Positions 39,066 to 49,017 of a stretch of 64,000 nt of DNA are shown here, in pieces. This DNA is from Candidatus Accumulibacter cognatus (GTDB lineage: Bacteria; Pseudomonadota; Gammaproteobacteria; Burkholderiales; Rhodocyclaceae), in contig CP058708.1 in assembly GCA_013414765.1 (NCBI GenBank), positions 2,599,553 through 2,663,552 on the forward strand, written 5' to 3'. Every line of letters starts with the position of its first letter. Position 1 is the first letter of the stretch. The position numbers and the translations under genes were made by a program. The notes beneath the pieces were generated by a model that saw nothing but the letters and a program-made list of their open reading frames with translations, did no database searches and had not been told where the DNA came from.

Positions 39066-39371
39066 ATGACAAGAAGGACGAGACGGAACCACACACCGGC
39101 ATTCAAGGCACAAGTGTCCCTGGCGGCGCTGAAGAGCGACAAGACGCTAGCGGAGCTGGCGCAGCAGTATGACCTTCACCCGAATCAGATCACGGACTGG
39201 AAGCGGCAACTGACGGAGCGTGCGGTGCAGGTTTTTGGGGACACCGGCAGCCCGACGAACAGCGATCCTGACCTGACGAAGCTGCACGCCAAGATCGGCC
39301 AGTTGACGCTGGAAAACGATTTTTTAGAACATGCGCTCACCCAGGCGGGCCTGCTGAGCGCAAGACGATGA
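39066..39371 (+). CDS. IS3-family transposase OrfA
   Basis: 101 residues: a helix-turn-helix ([20 protein letters not shown], then [17 protein letters not shown]) and a C-terminal leucine-zipper-like helix ([16 protein letters not shown]). It binds the IS ends and partners with OrfB. Its TGA overlaps the OrfB start in ATGA, so here OrfB can be made by reinitiation rather than only by frameshifting. Confidence 0.9.
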   Translation: MTRRTRRNHTPAFKAQVSLAALKSDKTLAELAQQYDLHPNQITDWKRQLTERAVQVFGDTGSPTNSDPDLTKLHAKIGQLTLENDFLEHALTQAGLLSARR

Positions 39372-40201
39372 TTGACCGCAACCACAAGCTCCCCGTATCG
39401 CATCAGTGTCCCCTGCTGGGGCTGGCGCGTTCGACCGCCTACTACACGCCCCGCGAGGTCTCAGCGGAGGACTTGGCGCTGATGCGCCGGATAGACGAGT
39501 TACATCTTGATCACCCGTTCGCCGGCGCCCGCATGTTGCGCGATCTACTCCGCCCCGAGGGCTTCGAGGCCGGGCGCAAGCACATCGGCACCCTGATGGT
39601 GCGCATGGGGATCGAAGCCCTCTATCGGAAGCCCCACACCTCTCGTCGGCAGCGGGGGGATGAAATCCATCCCTACCTCCTGCGCGGCCTCGCGATCGAG
39701 CGGCCCAATCAAGCGTGGGCGGCGGACATCACCTACATCCCGATGCGCCGAGGCTTTCTCTACCTGTTCGCCGTGATCGACGGGTTCTCGCGGCGGGTCC
39801 TTGCCTGGCGGCTTTCCAACACCTTGACGACCGACTTCTGTCTGGACGCGGTGCGGGAAGCCATCCACCGCCACGGCTGCCCGGAGATCTTCAACACTGA
39901 TCAGGGTGGCCAATTCACCAGCGGCGAATTCACCGGTTTGCTCAAGGCGCACGACATCCGGATCAGTATGGACGGCAAGGGGTCCTGGCGGGACAACGTC
40001 TTCGTCGAGCGCCTGTGGAAAAGCGTCAAGTACGAAGAGGGGTATCTCAAGGCCTATGACAACGTCGCCGATGCGAAAGCCAACCTGGCCACGTATCTGC
40101 GTTTCTACAACGAGCGACGACCGCATCGTTCCCTGGAGGGCAAGACGCCGGACGTTGCCTACTTCGTGGCGCTCGCGTCGGCAACCCCAGGAGCGGCGTA
40201 A
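39368..40201 (+). CDS. IS3-family transposase OrfB (DDE integrase)
   Basis: 277 residues with an HTH_21-like N-terminus and an rve integrase core. The catalytic residues are the Asp in WAADITYIP, the Asp in NTDQGGQFTS and the Glu in VERLWKSVKYEE. All are intact, so the element looks active. Confidence 0.92.
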   Translation: MIDRNHKLPVSHQCPLLGLARSTAYYTPREVSAEDLALMRRIDELHLDHPFAGARMLRDLLRPEGFEAGRKHIGTLMVRMGIEALYRKPHTSRRQRGDEIHPYLLRGLAIERPNQAWAADITYIPMRRGFLYLFAVIDGFSRRVLAWRLSNTLTTDFCLDAVREAIHRHGCPEIFNTDQGGQFTSGEFTGLLKAHDIRISMDGKGSWRDNVFVERLWKSVKYEEGYLKAYDNVADAKANLATYLRFYNERRPHRSLEGKTPDVAYFVALASATPGAA

Positions 40202-40445
40202 GACATGAGGAAGGGGCTCCGTGGATTTGTGGACGATGCGCTGTCGCGCACCGGGCCGCTTGCCGTGGAAAAGTCTGGCGACTTTCCCACCGCGCGTCCC
40301 TTCGCCCACAAGCTCCACCGAGCTCTATTCGTTTCGTATAATATCTTGGAAGGTCAAAACCAACCGCATCACCGGTCAGTCGACCGCAACTGGCAAGGTT
40401 CCACTTATCAAAGAACGTTTTCTGTCCAAACAAACGGGGCCACCT

Positions 40446-40640
40446 CTAAGATCGTCTTCCTGGATGCGGGCCAAGGTGGAACATCCTTTTCACGGGGTAA
40501 AGAACCTGTTCCAATTCACGAAGGTGCGGTACAAGGGACTGGCCAAGAACACCGCGCAGCTGTACGTCCTCTTTGGGCTTGCCAATCTGGTGCTCGCCAA
40601 GCGGCGTATGTTTGCGCTTCGCGCCCAAGTTGCGTCCTGA
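40446..40640 (+). pseudogene. C-terminal relic of an IS5-family transposase
   Basis: The frame reads RAKVEHPFHGVKNLF, then KVRYKGLAKNTAQLYVLFGL and ANLVLAKRRM, the standard end of IS5/IS1031-type transposases. The catalytic first part is absent; the IS3-family element abuts the break. Confidence 0.82.
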
Positions 40641-40803
40641 TGAACCAAAAATGGCCAGAAAAGGCCGAAAAAAGGCAAAGATGATGCGTTAATCAGCAAA
40701 ATATGGGGCAATTATCATAAAACAAGGACGTTTTGCGAACCGGCAACGCGCTTCAAGTCCAACACGCGGCACTCAAGTCAATAAATCAGCGCCTCCTAAA
40801 CAC

Positions 40804-42096
40804 TCAAATCCAGGCTAGGTCGCCGCAAAGAACAAACTGCTCGCGACGGGATGTGTAACAAACCGACACTGTGACACAAAGGCTTGCATTCGCAATCGAC
40901 AGGTATGGACGAGTCACCTGAACCTTTCCTGGGTGTTCTACAGCGCGACGGAAGTAGTGGCGGCGGGACCATATTGCACCCTCAGCCGTGTTCAATGGAT
41001 TAAAACGGGATGTTTCATTTCTAGTGTTATGAGCGACCACATTTGGGCCGACCTGCAGACCATTGCCATCGAGCAAAAAGCAGCGCTCTGTATGTTCGAG
41101 TTCGAGAAACTGCTGACAGGCGTGTTCGATCCGATGACCGACAGCAAGCATAGTTGATGCATATCCGATCGCATTAATATAAGGGGATATCGTCTTTCGG
41201 TAGTTTGAGTAGTCACTTCCACGACTATTGTCAAAATTCTTCCAGAGTGCTTTGAGACGAGTCAAGGCAAGAGTGTCAGACATGACATGTGCAGCGGGCT
41301 TGGCAAAATAGTAGCCCTGAACAAAGTCAATATCCGCGTCCATAGCCAGTAATGCTTGCTCTTCGGTTTCAACGCCCTCGATCAATACGAGCGAGCCAGC
41401 TTCGTGAAGCAGTGAGACAATCCTGGGGAGTAGGCGACGAGCCCGAATGTTCGTGTCTACTTGTACTGCGAACGAACGATCGAGCTTGACGATATCCGGC
41501 CGGATTTGCCAAATACGATCGAAGTTTGAGTGACCGGCGCCAAAATCATCAAGTGCAATCAAAACGCCTAACTGACGCAGGTAGGCGACCCCATCGGCAA
41601 ATTGGCCATTGTTGGCTACTGCTTGTTCGAGTAGTTCGACGACAACCCGTGACGCAGGATAGTTCACGTTGGCCAGCACTTGACCCAAAAATCCGATACT
41701 GTCGCTCTGTTTTGCTTGGTTGAAAACCAACGGATGCATATTGAGGAATAACCAGTCATTTTCGATGCCGTGCAAATGGTGGTTACACACATGGAGTAGC
41801 CGCGCTAGGCGGTCGAGGCGCCGTGCCTCGTCGAATGAAGCCGTAGAGTTGATGACTGTCAGTGGGGAGACGGCCTCACCATCCGGATCGAATGCGCGAA
41901 GGAGTCCTTCATGTCCGATGATACGTCGGTGCGAAAAACTGAAAATGGGCTGCAAGTAAGTCGTCAGTTTCAGGGGCCCGTACTGTGCCCAATAGGCGTC
42001 GCGGTCCAATGTCAGGAGAGCCTTCAGTTCGGCGAAATTGTCAGCGCCAGAAACGGGTGTCTGAAGTGACGTCAAGTTCAGTTTCACGGGTGTCAT
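40804..42096 (-). CDS. EAL-domain c-di-GMP phosphodiesterase with C-terminal sensor
   Basis: 430 residues. The EAL domain occupies about 25-285 and its catalytic residues look intact: E63 in the HEGLLR motif (EGL variant of EAL), N119 in LNM, the Glu in VVVELLEQ, D183/D184 in ALDDFGAGHS, K204 in VKLD and E240 in LIEGVETEEQ. The C-terminal 140 residues resemble a Cache-like sensing fold (AEGAIWSRRHYFRRA, PYLSIANASLCVTVSVCYTS) with no membrane helix. It should hydrolyse c-di-GMP to pGpG. It is bracketed by IS relics. In this window c-di-GMP also appears as the likely ligand of the pilus riboswitch. Confidence 0.85.
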   Translation of the reverse strand: MTPVKLNLTSLQTPVSGADNFAELKALLTLDRDAYWAQYGPLKLTTYLQPIFSFSHRRIIGHEGLLRAFDPDGEAVSPLTVINSTASFDEARRLDRLARLLHVCNHHLHGIENDWLFLNMHPLVFNQAKQSDSIGFLGQVLANVNYPASRVVVELLEQAVANNGQFADGVAYLRQLGVLIALDDFGAGHSNFDRIWQIRPDIVKLDRSFAVQVDTNIRARRLLPRIVSLLHEAGSLVLIEGVETEEQALLAMDADIDFVQGYYFAKPAAHVMSDTLALTRLKALWKNFDNSRGSDYSNYRKTISPYINAIGYASTMLAVGHRIEHACQQFLELEHTERCFLLDGNGLQVGPNVVAHNTRNETSRFNPLNTAEGAIWSRRHYFRRAVEHPGKVQVTRPYLSIANASLCVTVSVCYTSRREQFVLCGDLAWI

Positions 42097-42179
42097 CCCT
42101 GATCTGTTGGGGTCATGTGGGTTGCACGGATTCTGTGCGTTGGAGTGGTAGCGAGGATCGGATCAACGCCATCGCCTGC

Positions 42180-42870
42180 TCCCACTTTGAGTTGTTTTCT
42201 TGAACTGGGTAGATCTCGCATGAAACGAGCTTCCCTTGGTTTTCGTCTTCCTATATGTCGATTTCATGCTGCCAGGTTTTCTGCTTCCTGAGCGCTGATC
42301 CAATGTTCCAGGAACTGGCCAGCCCGGAGCGCGAAGTTCGCGCATACACGTATACGCAGGTTGCCATAGGCTCCCTTGAGTTCGGCATGAATCGCGCGGC
42401 TCCGTGCCAGTAACTGGCTGAAGGTCAGTCGCTGGCGATTGGGGGTGCCACTCCGCTTCCACGAGCAGTCATCGCTGACGCTCACCGCCAGTACCGCACA
42501 TAACTCGGCCGGCGGGCAAGCTCTTTTTTGCGCATCAATCCAGGTGTACTTCACAGCGCCTCCTTCGCGCGGTACGCCACCGCCATTTTGATGATTGCAA
42601 GCTCCCGCTTCAGCCAGGAATTCTCGGCGTGCAGCAGGGAAAGCTGCCTCTCATCCAGGGTGATTGTCCTTTCACCAGCGCTGTTGAGTTTGCCTGTCCC
42701 TGCGGCCTGGATCCAGTTGTGTAGTTGAGCTCGACCAGCCCCAGTTCCTTTCCCACAACGCCGAACCCTTGTACTTCCTTCACCCGCTTGACCGCCGGTT
42801 TTCTGAACTCAGGCGTATAGGATGGCTTAAGTTTCTTTCTCTTCTTTTTCTCCAAAGTAACGTCCATCTT
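42180..42870 (-). pseudogene. Decayed IS3-family element (orfA and orfB remnants)
   Basis: On the minus strand, 42867-42610 shows an OrfA start (KLKPSYTPEFRKPAVKRVKE) that drifts out of frame. 42554-42264 shows an OrfB N-terminus (MKYTWIDAQKRACPPAELCA, LLARSRAIHAELKGAYGN). The homologous frame continues in another phase at about 42390-42226 (MRELRAPGWPVPG). The integrase core is missing. This is a dead element separating the two c-di-GMP genes. Confidence 0.72.
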
Positions 42871-42906
42871 AAGTCACCTTTGGAAGACCAAATTTCGAGG
42901 GGAAGC

Positions 42907-44820
42907 TCACGTTGGGGTTTGATTCATGCAGGCATTATCCTGCAGCCATTGGATGTACTCCTCTGCTGGCATTGGAGGAGCGATCAGATAGCCCTGACAG
43001 ACATCACAACCCATTTTCCGCAGGGCGTCGAGTTGTCTCGTTTCTTCTACACCTTCGGCGATGACGCGTAGCCCCTGGCTCCGACCCAATGCGACCACAG
43101 CACGGGCAATGGCCCCATCACCGGATGCATGGGCTATCTCTGCAACGAAGCTGCGATCGATCTTGATAGAGGTAATGGGAAGGTTGCGCAGTGAAGTCAA
43201 GCTGGCATAACCAGTTCCGAAATCGTCTATGGTCAGGCTGACACCGAGAGTCTTGAGCATGGGCAGCACAGTACCGATGGCCACCTTGTCGAGACAGCAG
43301 CTTTCAGTAATTTCGAGCTCCAACGCCAGTGGCGGCACGGCATAGTGTTCCAGCGCCTGCCGCAGCATTGTGACAATTTCATCGCTCATGCACTGTCTGG
43401 CAGAAATGTTAACGGACAGGCGCGGCGTAACTAGTGAGCGAGCGCGCCACGCTGCGATCTGGGCGCAAACCAAGTGGATTACCTGATTGCCAACCTGGAC
43501 AATCAGGTCGGACAGTTCGGCGATAGGCAAGAAAGTATCCGGCAACAACAGACCACGACAGCTATCACGCCAGCGTAGCAGGACCTCGGCGCCGACAATA
43601 CGCCCGGTGGCCAGCTCCATCATCGGCTGGTAATGGACTTCCAGCTCACCGCCGTCAATCGCCCGGCGCAGGGCCGACTCGGTGCTGACGCGAAGGTGCA
43701 CCGCCTCGGTAAGGGCCGGGGTATAGAAATGGACGGCATTGCCACCACGCCGTTTGGCCTGATACATGGCGATATCGGCATTGCGAATGAGTTCCGAGGC
43801 ATCAGTACTGTCAGCCGGGAATAGGCAAACACCGACACTGATGCCCAGCACCAGTTCACGATCCTCGATTACAAAGGGGACGCGCAGCGCCTCAATGACT
43901 TTGTCGGCTACCCTCGGGGCTCCCCATGGTTCAGAGACTTCTTCTAGGACAATACCGAACTCGTCCCCGCCCAGCCTAGCGAGAATGTCTTCCTCCCGGA
44001 CGCAGGTCCGTAGACGCTGGGCAACGAGCACTAGCAGCCTGTCACCCATCTCGTGCCCAAAGCTGTCGTTAATCTGCTTGAATCCGTCGAGATCTAGGTA
44101 GAGCAACGCGATGTCGCGCTTCTGCCGCCGGGCTCGGGTGAGCACGTGGGTAACGCGCTGCTGGAACATCACCCGATTGGCGAGGCCCGTCAACATATCG
44201 TGATGCGCTAGATATTCCAACTCCATTTCCTTTTCGCGTCGCAAAGCCTCTACTTCCCGTCTGAAAGTTATATCAGTGACCGCGCAGCGATAGGTGATGG
44301 TGTCGTAATCGGAATCAAAATCCGGTTCCTTCACACAGGTGATCTGCGCACACATGCGACTGCCGTCACCTCGATGTAATTCCAGTTCGAGTTCCATCTG
44401 GCGTCGGCCGGTTTCCAAGGCGGCGCGCCATTCCAAGTGGAGAAGATCCTGCGACTCCGGTACCACGAAATCGCTGAATCGCCGCCCGACGAGGTTGACG
44501 CGTTCGATGCCCAGTTGGGTACTCATGGTGAGGTTCGATTCCCGGATGTGCTGCCTATCATCCAGCGTGAGATAACCGACCGGCGCAAAGTCGAACAGAT
44601 TGTTGTAGCGATCGCGGGATTGTTCGAGAGCCGACTGAGCTTCGCGCAGATCCTCGTTCTGCATCCGCAACTCAATCTGATGCACTTGGAGTTCGTGAAC
44701 CAGTCGCAACACGTCGGATTCCGACATGGCTGCAAGCTTTTCGCTGGTAACCTGCAACTCAGCTTCTGCTCGCCGACGCAGCATATTCTCTTGGGGCAGT
44801 TTGTGCGTTCTGTCGTCCAT
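42907..44820 (-). CDS. PAS-GGDEF-EAL protein
   Basis: 637 residues from ATG 44820 (AAGGGA upstream). A coiled-coil start is followed by a PAS domain (about 65-190). A GGDEF domain has the intact motif at 284-288 and an intact inhibitory I-site RxxD (275-278, five residues before it). An EAL domain starts at about 370 with EVLLR, VNISARQC, ELEITES, TIDDFGTGYASL, KIDRSF and IAEGVEE. Both catalytic sites look complete, so it could make or hydrolyse c-di-GMP depending on its signal. No membrane helix is seen. It neighbours another EAL gene and a CheB/CheR hybrid on the same strand. Confidence 0.9.
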   Translation of the reverse strand: MDDRTHKLPQENMLRRRAEAELQVTSEKLAAMSESDVLRLVHELQVHQIELRMQNEDLREAQSALEQSRDRYNNLFDFAPVGYLTLDDRQHIRESNLTMSTQLGIERVNLVGRRFSDFVVPESQDLLHLEWRAALETGRRQMELELELHRGDGSRMCAQITCVKEPDFDSDYDTITYRCAVTDITFRREVEALRREKEMELEYLAHHDMLTGLANRVMFQQRVTHVLTRARRQKRDIALLYLDLDGFKQINDSFGHEMGDRLLVLVAQRLRTCVREEDILARLGGDEFGIVLEEVSEPWGAPRVADKVIEALRVPFVIEDRELVLGISVGVCLFPADSTDASELIRNADIAMYQAKRRGGNAVHFYTPALTEAVHLRVSTESALRRAIDGGELEVHYQPMMELATGRIVGAEVLLRWRDSCRGLLLPDTFLPIAELSDLIVQVGNQVIHLVCAQIAAWRARSLVTPRLSVNISARQCMSDEIVTMLRQALEHYAVPPLALELEITESCCLDKVAIGTVLPMLKTLGVSLTIDDFGTGYASLTSLRNLPITSIKIDRSFVAEIAHASGDGAIARAVVALGRSQGLRVIAEGVEETRQLDALRKMGCDVCQGYLIAPPMPAEEYIQWLQDNACMNQTPT

Positions 44821-45252
44821 TTCGATTCCCTTCACGATGCCCCTATAGATCGGACGCTCCGAAGCCTGCCTGTGTCGCTGGCTTTATCGGTTCGGTCAGG
44901 GTTGTCTCTGAGTTCAAATTGATTGTGTTCTCACGCACGGAGTTCCCTGGATCGCTCGAAGTTTTGTGCGTGATTGCTCGGTCTGATTATGCTCGTCGCC
45001 GACCAGTGAACAATCGGCATGTACGACTCGTGTGTTGACGTCGCGGACAAAGACCCTTGGCAGATATAGAGTTCCGTAGATCTCGCGCGTCGTTCTCGTG
45101 ACAAGTTGTGTCCATCAGGCTTCCAAAGTCCCCCTGAAGAGGCTTGGAATAAGTGCCTATTTTGCCGAGGCGTGCCGCAGAGGATAGGCATACTACATTC
45201 GCTTGGGAGTCGCATGTCGAACGAGATAATCCGTTGGCGACTGATTTGCCGC
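44821..45252. other. About 430 bases without a recognised gene
   Basis: Only weak frames are present, none resembling a family. One minus-strand frame (45331-44987) overlaps the end of the CheB/CheR gene and is probably spurious. No terminator or repeat is evident. Confidence 0.35.
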
Positions 45253-48200
45253 TCATGACCCTTTCGATGCCAATGATGAATGTGGCAACATGGCCAATGT
45301 CGCAGCCAGACTGCTCGACAAGGTCTGCCATAACGAAACCTCATCCACGCTGAATGCATCTGATGCCATGGAACAGACGACCAGCACTCCGACACGGCGA
45401 TCAGCTGCCATCATCGGTATGGATAGGATCGAATTGCAGCCCCAGCCAAATGCAGCCTGGCGAAGCTTATCCGTCACTCCTTTGTCCACCAAGCGGCGTA
45501 TCACCAGTGGGGTGAGTCCGTAGCCTGGATCAATCCAATCCGGCTCTGGAAGAGTCGATTCGGTCGATGCAAACCCGCCGTGGGCAATCAGCGTTAGTCC
45601 CATCCCTGGGGCCGTGTCATCCAGGCAGATCCAGCATCGGGAACAACCTTCCACAGATACTAGATTTCTACACAGCAGTTCAAGTGACCTACCCATCTTG
45701 TCACTCGAAAGGTAGTGTGCTTGGGTCCAGTTTGCGAAGACATAAAACATTTTGTTCGCCCGGGCCAAGGAGAACTCCTGACAACGCCGCGTGCCGATAT
45801 CCCTGACCGTCGCGACATACATTTGGTCATAGTATCCAGGGATCGGCCCAATGGCAATATCAGCCGGAAACTCGTTCCCATCGGCTCGCAGTGCAAACAA
45901 TTGTAGTCCGGGCCGACCCATCGGGCGAGCCAGCGGCTTGCGATAGAATTGAAGGCGATTCTCCTGGTGGCGCTCGCGGAAGCGTTCGGGCAACAGGGAG
46001 TCCAGCGGAAGTCCGATCATGTTGCCGGGCTCGTAGCCGAACAATCTCTCGGCGTGTCGATTGACCTGAACAATCTCGCCAATATTGTTGGACAAGATCA
46101 TTGCATCCGGCACGCTTTCCAGCAGTTGGTGAAAGCGCTGCTCGGCCAGCATGTAGTCGGTCCGGTCGACGAACGTGAGTACCACACCACCGACGGCGTT
46201 GTTGCCAGTGCGATAGGCCGTGATCCGCAAAGAATACCAAACGCCGTCAGTACCGCGTACTTCAACAGTCTTCCGCTGCAGGGTGTCGAGAACCTGTTCG
46301 GCGTCGGCGATCAGAGCCGTGTATTCGAGCTTGTGAACGATGTGCTCTACCGGTCGGCCGATATCCGCTTCCAAAAGATTGATCACTTTGGTCGCTGCCG
46401 GGGTGAAACGCCGAACCCGCAGGTCGACATCGAGAAAGATTGTTCCCAATTCGGTACATTGCAGCAGATTTTCCAGGTCGTCGCTGGTGGCCTCGAGCTG
46501 ACGGATCTTGTCTTCGAGTTCCACATTGACCGTGAGCAACTCCTCGTTGATCGAGCTTAGCTCTTCTTGAGAGGTCATCAACTCCTCGTTCGAGGACTGC
46601 AATTCTTCCACAGTCGACTGGAGTTCCTCGTTGCTGGTTTCGAGTTCCTCGTTGGCGTTTTGCAGGGATTCCCTGTTAACTGCCAACTCCTTCTCCAGCC
46701 ACACCAACCGGTCGGCGCCATGCAATAAGTCAACAGGATCTCGGGTCTGTTCATTCGTCTGCTGCGGGAGCGGACCGGCATCCTCAAACAGAACCATGAA
46801 CGCTCCAACTTTAGGATGTTCGCCTGGGAACTGCCGAACGGTGAGATTGACAAGCCGTTCACTCTCGTCGGACTTCACTCGTAAGCTCTCGATGCGACAG
46901 AGATTCCCACTGCTGGCAACTTCGCGCAGTGCTCCGGCCAGATCATTGCGCAATCCGTCACGGGCCATCTTGAGGATGTACATGCTGGCGCGACCTACTG
47001 CGGGTTCCAGATAGCGGCCAGCATGTCCGTGGACATAGAGTACTTGGTACCTTTCATCGACGATGACGCAGACAGGAGTATGCTCCTTGAGCAGTGCAGA
47101 TTCGGTGAGGTACTTGAGCTCGCTCTCGCCCGGATCCCGCGAGGGGACTATATCCTCTCCACGTTCGTTTAGTAGACGTCGCGGAACCCATTGGCTGCTA
47201 CGTATTCCCGGTACACTCAGTCCGGTTCTACGGAATATTCGCGCCCGTCGGTCAAGCGTCTCGTACAAGTGGGAAAACTTGCCGATACTTTCTGAAATTC
47301 CCAGGAACAGAACTCCCTGCGGCTTCAGAGCATAGGTGAGCGTGTCCAGCACTCGCTCTTGCAGGGGTGGTCGCAGGTAGATCAGCAGATTGCGGCAGCT
47401 CACCAGATCCATGCGTGAGAAAGGTGGATCACGGGTGATATCGTGGCGCGCGAATACTATTGACCCGCGCAGAGCCTTGGCCATTTGGAATCCTTGAGGG
47501 TGCCGGAGGAAATGGCGTCGCAGATAATGGGCGGGTACATCCGCCGCGACGCTTTGCGGATAGACCGCCATACGAGCGATTTGCAACGCATCCTGATCGA
47601 TGTCCGTGGCGAAGACCTGAAGGTTCAATGGGAGACCCAGTCGTTCGAGCCGCTCTTGAACCAGCATCGCGAGCGTATAGGCTTCTTCTCCGGTCGAGCA
47701 TCCAGGTACCCAGATTCGGATCGGCTGGCCTGCAAGACGATTGGACACCAGGGCCTGCAACGCCTTTTCATCAAGGGCTTCCATGGCTTTCTGGTTGCGG
47801 AAGAACTGGGTGACGCTGATAAGGAAATCTTTCCACAGGCGGTCGATTTCGGCCGGATTCTGTTGCAACATGGGGATGTAGTCGGCGAGCGAATTCACCC
47901 GGTTGACCGCCATACGTCGCTCGATCCGGCGCCCGATGGTTCCCTCTTTATAGAGTGAAAAGTCATAGCCGGTGTGGTTACGCACCAGTGTAAACAACTT
48001 GTCCGCCTCGGGGCCGGACTCCAATTCGCGCAGCGCAGCCTCGGCCGATCCGGGGGGCGGAAAGTGCCGAGCATATGCCGATAGCCAAGGACCAATTTCG
48101 CGTGGTGCGAGCACAGCATCCGCCAATCCTGTGGCCAAGGCACTGCGCGGCATGCTGTCATAAGCTGCAGTTTCCGGAATCTGCACCAGGGCCACGCCTC

Positions 48201-48732
48201 CTTCCCCCTTGATTGCCCGCAGGCCCAGGGATCCGTCCGAACCGGCACCGGAAAGCACGATACACACTGCATTCGGACCTTGGTCGAGTGCGAGTGAGCG
48301 GAAGAAATGATCGATCGAAAGACGCAGGTGGCGCGGCCCGACAGGTGCAATCAGCTGCAGCGTGCCATTTAGTAGGTCCAGATCCCGGTTAGGCGGGATG
48401 ACGTAGATGTGGTTCGGTTGTATGACTTTCCCCGACGTGGCCTCGCTCACCAGCATCGTCGTGAAGCGCGCAATTAGCTCGCTGAGGATGCTCTTGTGAT
48501 TGGGATCCAGGTGTTGAACCATCACGAAAGTCATGCCAGTATCAGAGGGCATGTGACGGAATAGTTCCTCGATCGCCTCGAGTCCACCCGCTGATGCTCC
48601 GATTCCAACCACTGGCAGCCTGCGAATTGCTGCGAACTCAGGTTCGCCAACATGGGTATCGACTACCTTGTCTGCCTGGCTAACTCGCTCAAGTAATGGC
48701 TGGTCCATCTTCGGCGTCTTCGATCTAACCAC
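45253..48732 (-). CDS. CheB-CheR-PAS-PAS-GAF hybrid signalling protein
   Basis: 1,159 residues. The CheB methylesterase domain (about 40-220) has catalytic S47 (GASAGG), H74 (QHLDPNHK) and D166 (GAGSDGS). The CheR methyltransferase domain (about 240-500) has FLISVTQFFRN and the SAM loop WVPGCSTGEEAYTLA. A PAS-like region and a long Glu-rich coiled coil (EELQSTVEELQSSNEEL) follow. Then come two PAS domains (about 775-1010) and a C-terminal GAF domain. There is no receiver domain and no kinase or output domain. Such proteins link methylation chemistry to redox or ligand sensing. The start is GTG 48732 or ATG 48708 (weak ribosome binding sites). It could modify receptors such as the one at 5991-7628 (inference). 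Confidence 0.9.
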   Translation of the reverse strand: MVRSKTPKMDQPLLERVSQADKVVDTHVGEPEFAAIRRLPVVGIGASAGGLEAIEELFRHMPSDTGMTFVMVQHLDPNHKSILSELIARFTTMLVSEATSGKVIQPNHIYVIPPNRDLDLLNGTLQLIAPVGPRHLRLSIDHFFRSLALDQGPNAVCIVLSGAGSDGSLGLRAIKGEGGVALVQIPETAAYDSMPRSALATGLADAVLAPREIGPWLSAYARHFPPPGSAEAALRELESGPEADKLFTLVRNHTGYDFSLYKEGTIGRRIERRMAVNRVNSLADYIPMLQQNPAEIDRLWKDFLISVTQFFRNQKAMEALDEKALQALVSNRLAGQPIRIWVPGCSTGEEAYTLAMLVQERLERLGLPLNLQVFATDIDQDALQIARMAVYPQSVAADVPAHYLRRHFLRHPQGFQMAKALRGSIVFARHDITRDPPFSRMDLVSCRNLLIYLRPPLQERVLDTLTYALKPQGVLFLGISESIGKFSHLYETLDRRARIFRRTGLSVPGIRSSQWVPRRLLNERGEDIVPSRDPGESELKYLTESALLKEHTPVCVIVDERYQVLYVHGHAGRYLEPAVGRASMYILKMARDGLRNDLAGALREVASSGNLCRIESLRVKSDESERLVNLTVRQFPGEHPKVGAFMVLFEDAGPLPQQTNEQTRDPVDLLHGADRLVWLEKELAVNRESLQNANEELETSNEELQSTVEELQSSNEELMTSQEELSSINEELLTVNVELEDKIRQLEATSDDLENLLQCTELGTIFLDVDLRVRRFTPAATKVINLLEADIGRPVEHIVHKLEYTALIADAEQVLDTLQRKTVEVRGTDGVWYSLRITAYRTGNNAVGGVVLTFVDRTDYMLAEQRFHQLLESVPDAMILSNNIGEIVQVNRHAERLFGYEPGNMIGLPLDSLLPERFRERHQENRLQFYRKPLARPMGRPGLQLFALRADGNEFPADIAIGPIPGYYDQMYVATVRDIGTRRCQEFSLARANKMFYVFANWTQAHYLSSDKMGRSLELLCRNLVSVEGCSRCWICLDDTAPGMGLTLIAHGGFASTESTLPEPDWIDPGYGLTPLVIRRLVDKGVTDKLRQAAFGWGCNSILSIPMMAADRRVGVLVVCSMASDAFSVDEVSLWQTLSSSLAATLAMLPHSSLASKGS

Positions 48733-48781
48733 TGTAGTGAACCTTTGAACGTTGAGGGCACGTAAGGTAGATTACTTCCTA

Positions 48782-49015
48782 CTAAGAAATAATGCGAGTG
48801 CACTTGGGATGGCGAAAGAACCCGCGGATGATTTCAGGTGGTTGCTGCAATCGTTCGAGGAAGGCGTGAATGAGGAAGCAGAGGCATGCTTTATCGGTTG
48901 GTTTTTGTTTGGCAACGCGCTCCTTGAGGTTATTCCAGCCCTGTTCGTCGGGGTTGAGCTGAGGCGAATAAGAGGCAGAAAATGCAACTCCAGTCGGCCT
49001 TTCTTTGATTCGACA
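48782..49015 (-). pseudogene. C-terminal relic of an IS630-family transposase
   Basis: Minus-strand translation gives YVESKKGRLELHFLP, then after a one-base deletion YSPQLNPDEQGWNNLKERVA, ending LQQPPEIIRGFFRHPKC. These are the terminal blocks of IS630 transposases, including the catalytic-Glu region. The upstream part is cut off where another IS630-type element begins (49018). Confidence 0.78.
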
Positions 49016-49017
49016 TA

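Larger units (their letters stand above)
38976..40447 (+). mobile_element. IS3-family insertion sequence
   Basis: Ends: AGAGGTGGCCCCG (38976-38988) and its exact reverse complement CGGGGCCACCTCT (40435-40447). A further GGACAG match inside both ends makes the inverted repeat about 27 bp, imperfect. AAG flanks both ends (38973-38975, 40448-40450), a possible 3-bp target duplication. It contains orfA and orfB and a 240-base noncoding tail. It is inserted beside an IS5-type relic. Confidence 0.82.

Noticed and set aside
38806-39102. N-terminal extension of LexA
   Set aside because: It would cross the SOS box and IS sequences; LexA family starts at ATG 38805.
44525-44545. GGTTCGATTCCC resembling a tRNA T-arm
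   Set aside because: It lies inside the PAS-GGDEF-EAL gene and no cloverleaf surrounds it.
44987-45331. 114-codon minus-strand frame after the CheB/CheR gene
   Set aside because: Overlaps the end of that gene in another frame, has no ribosome binding site and no family resemblance.
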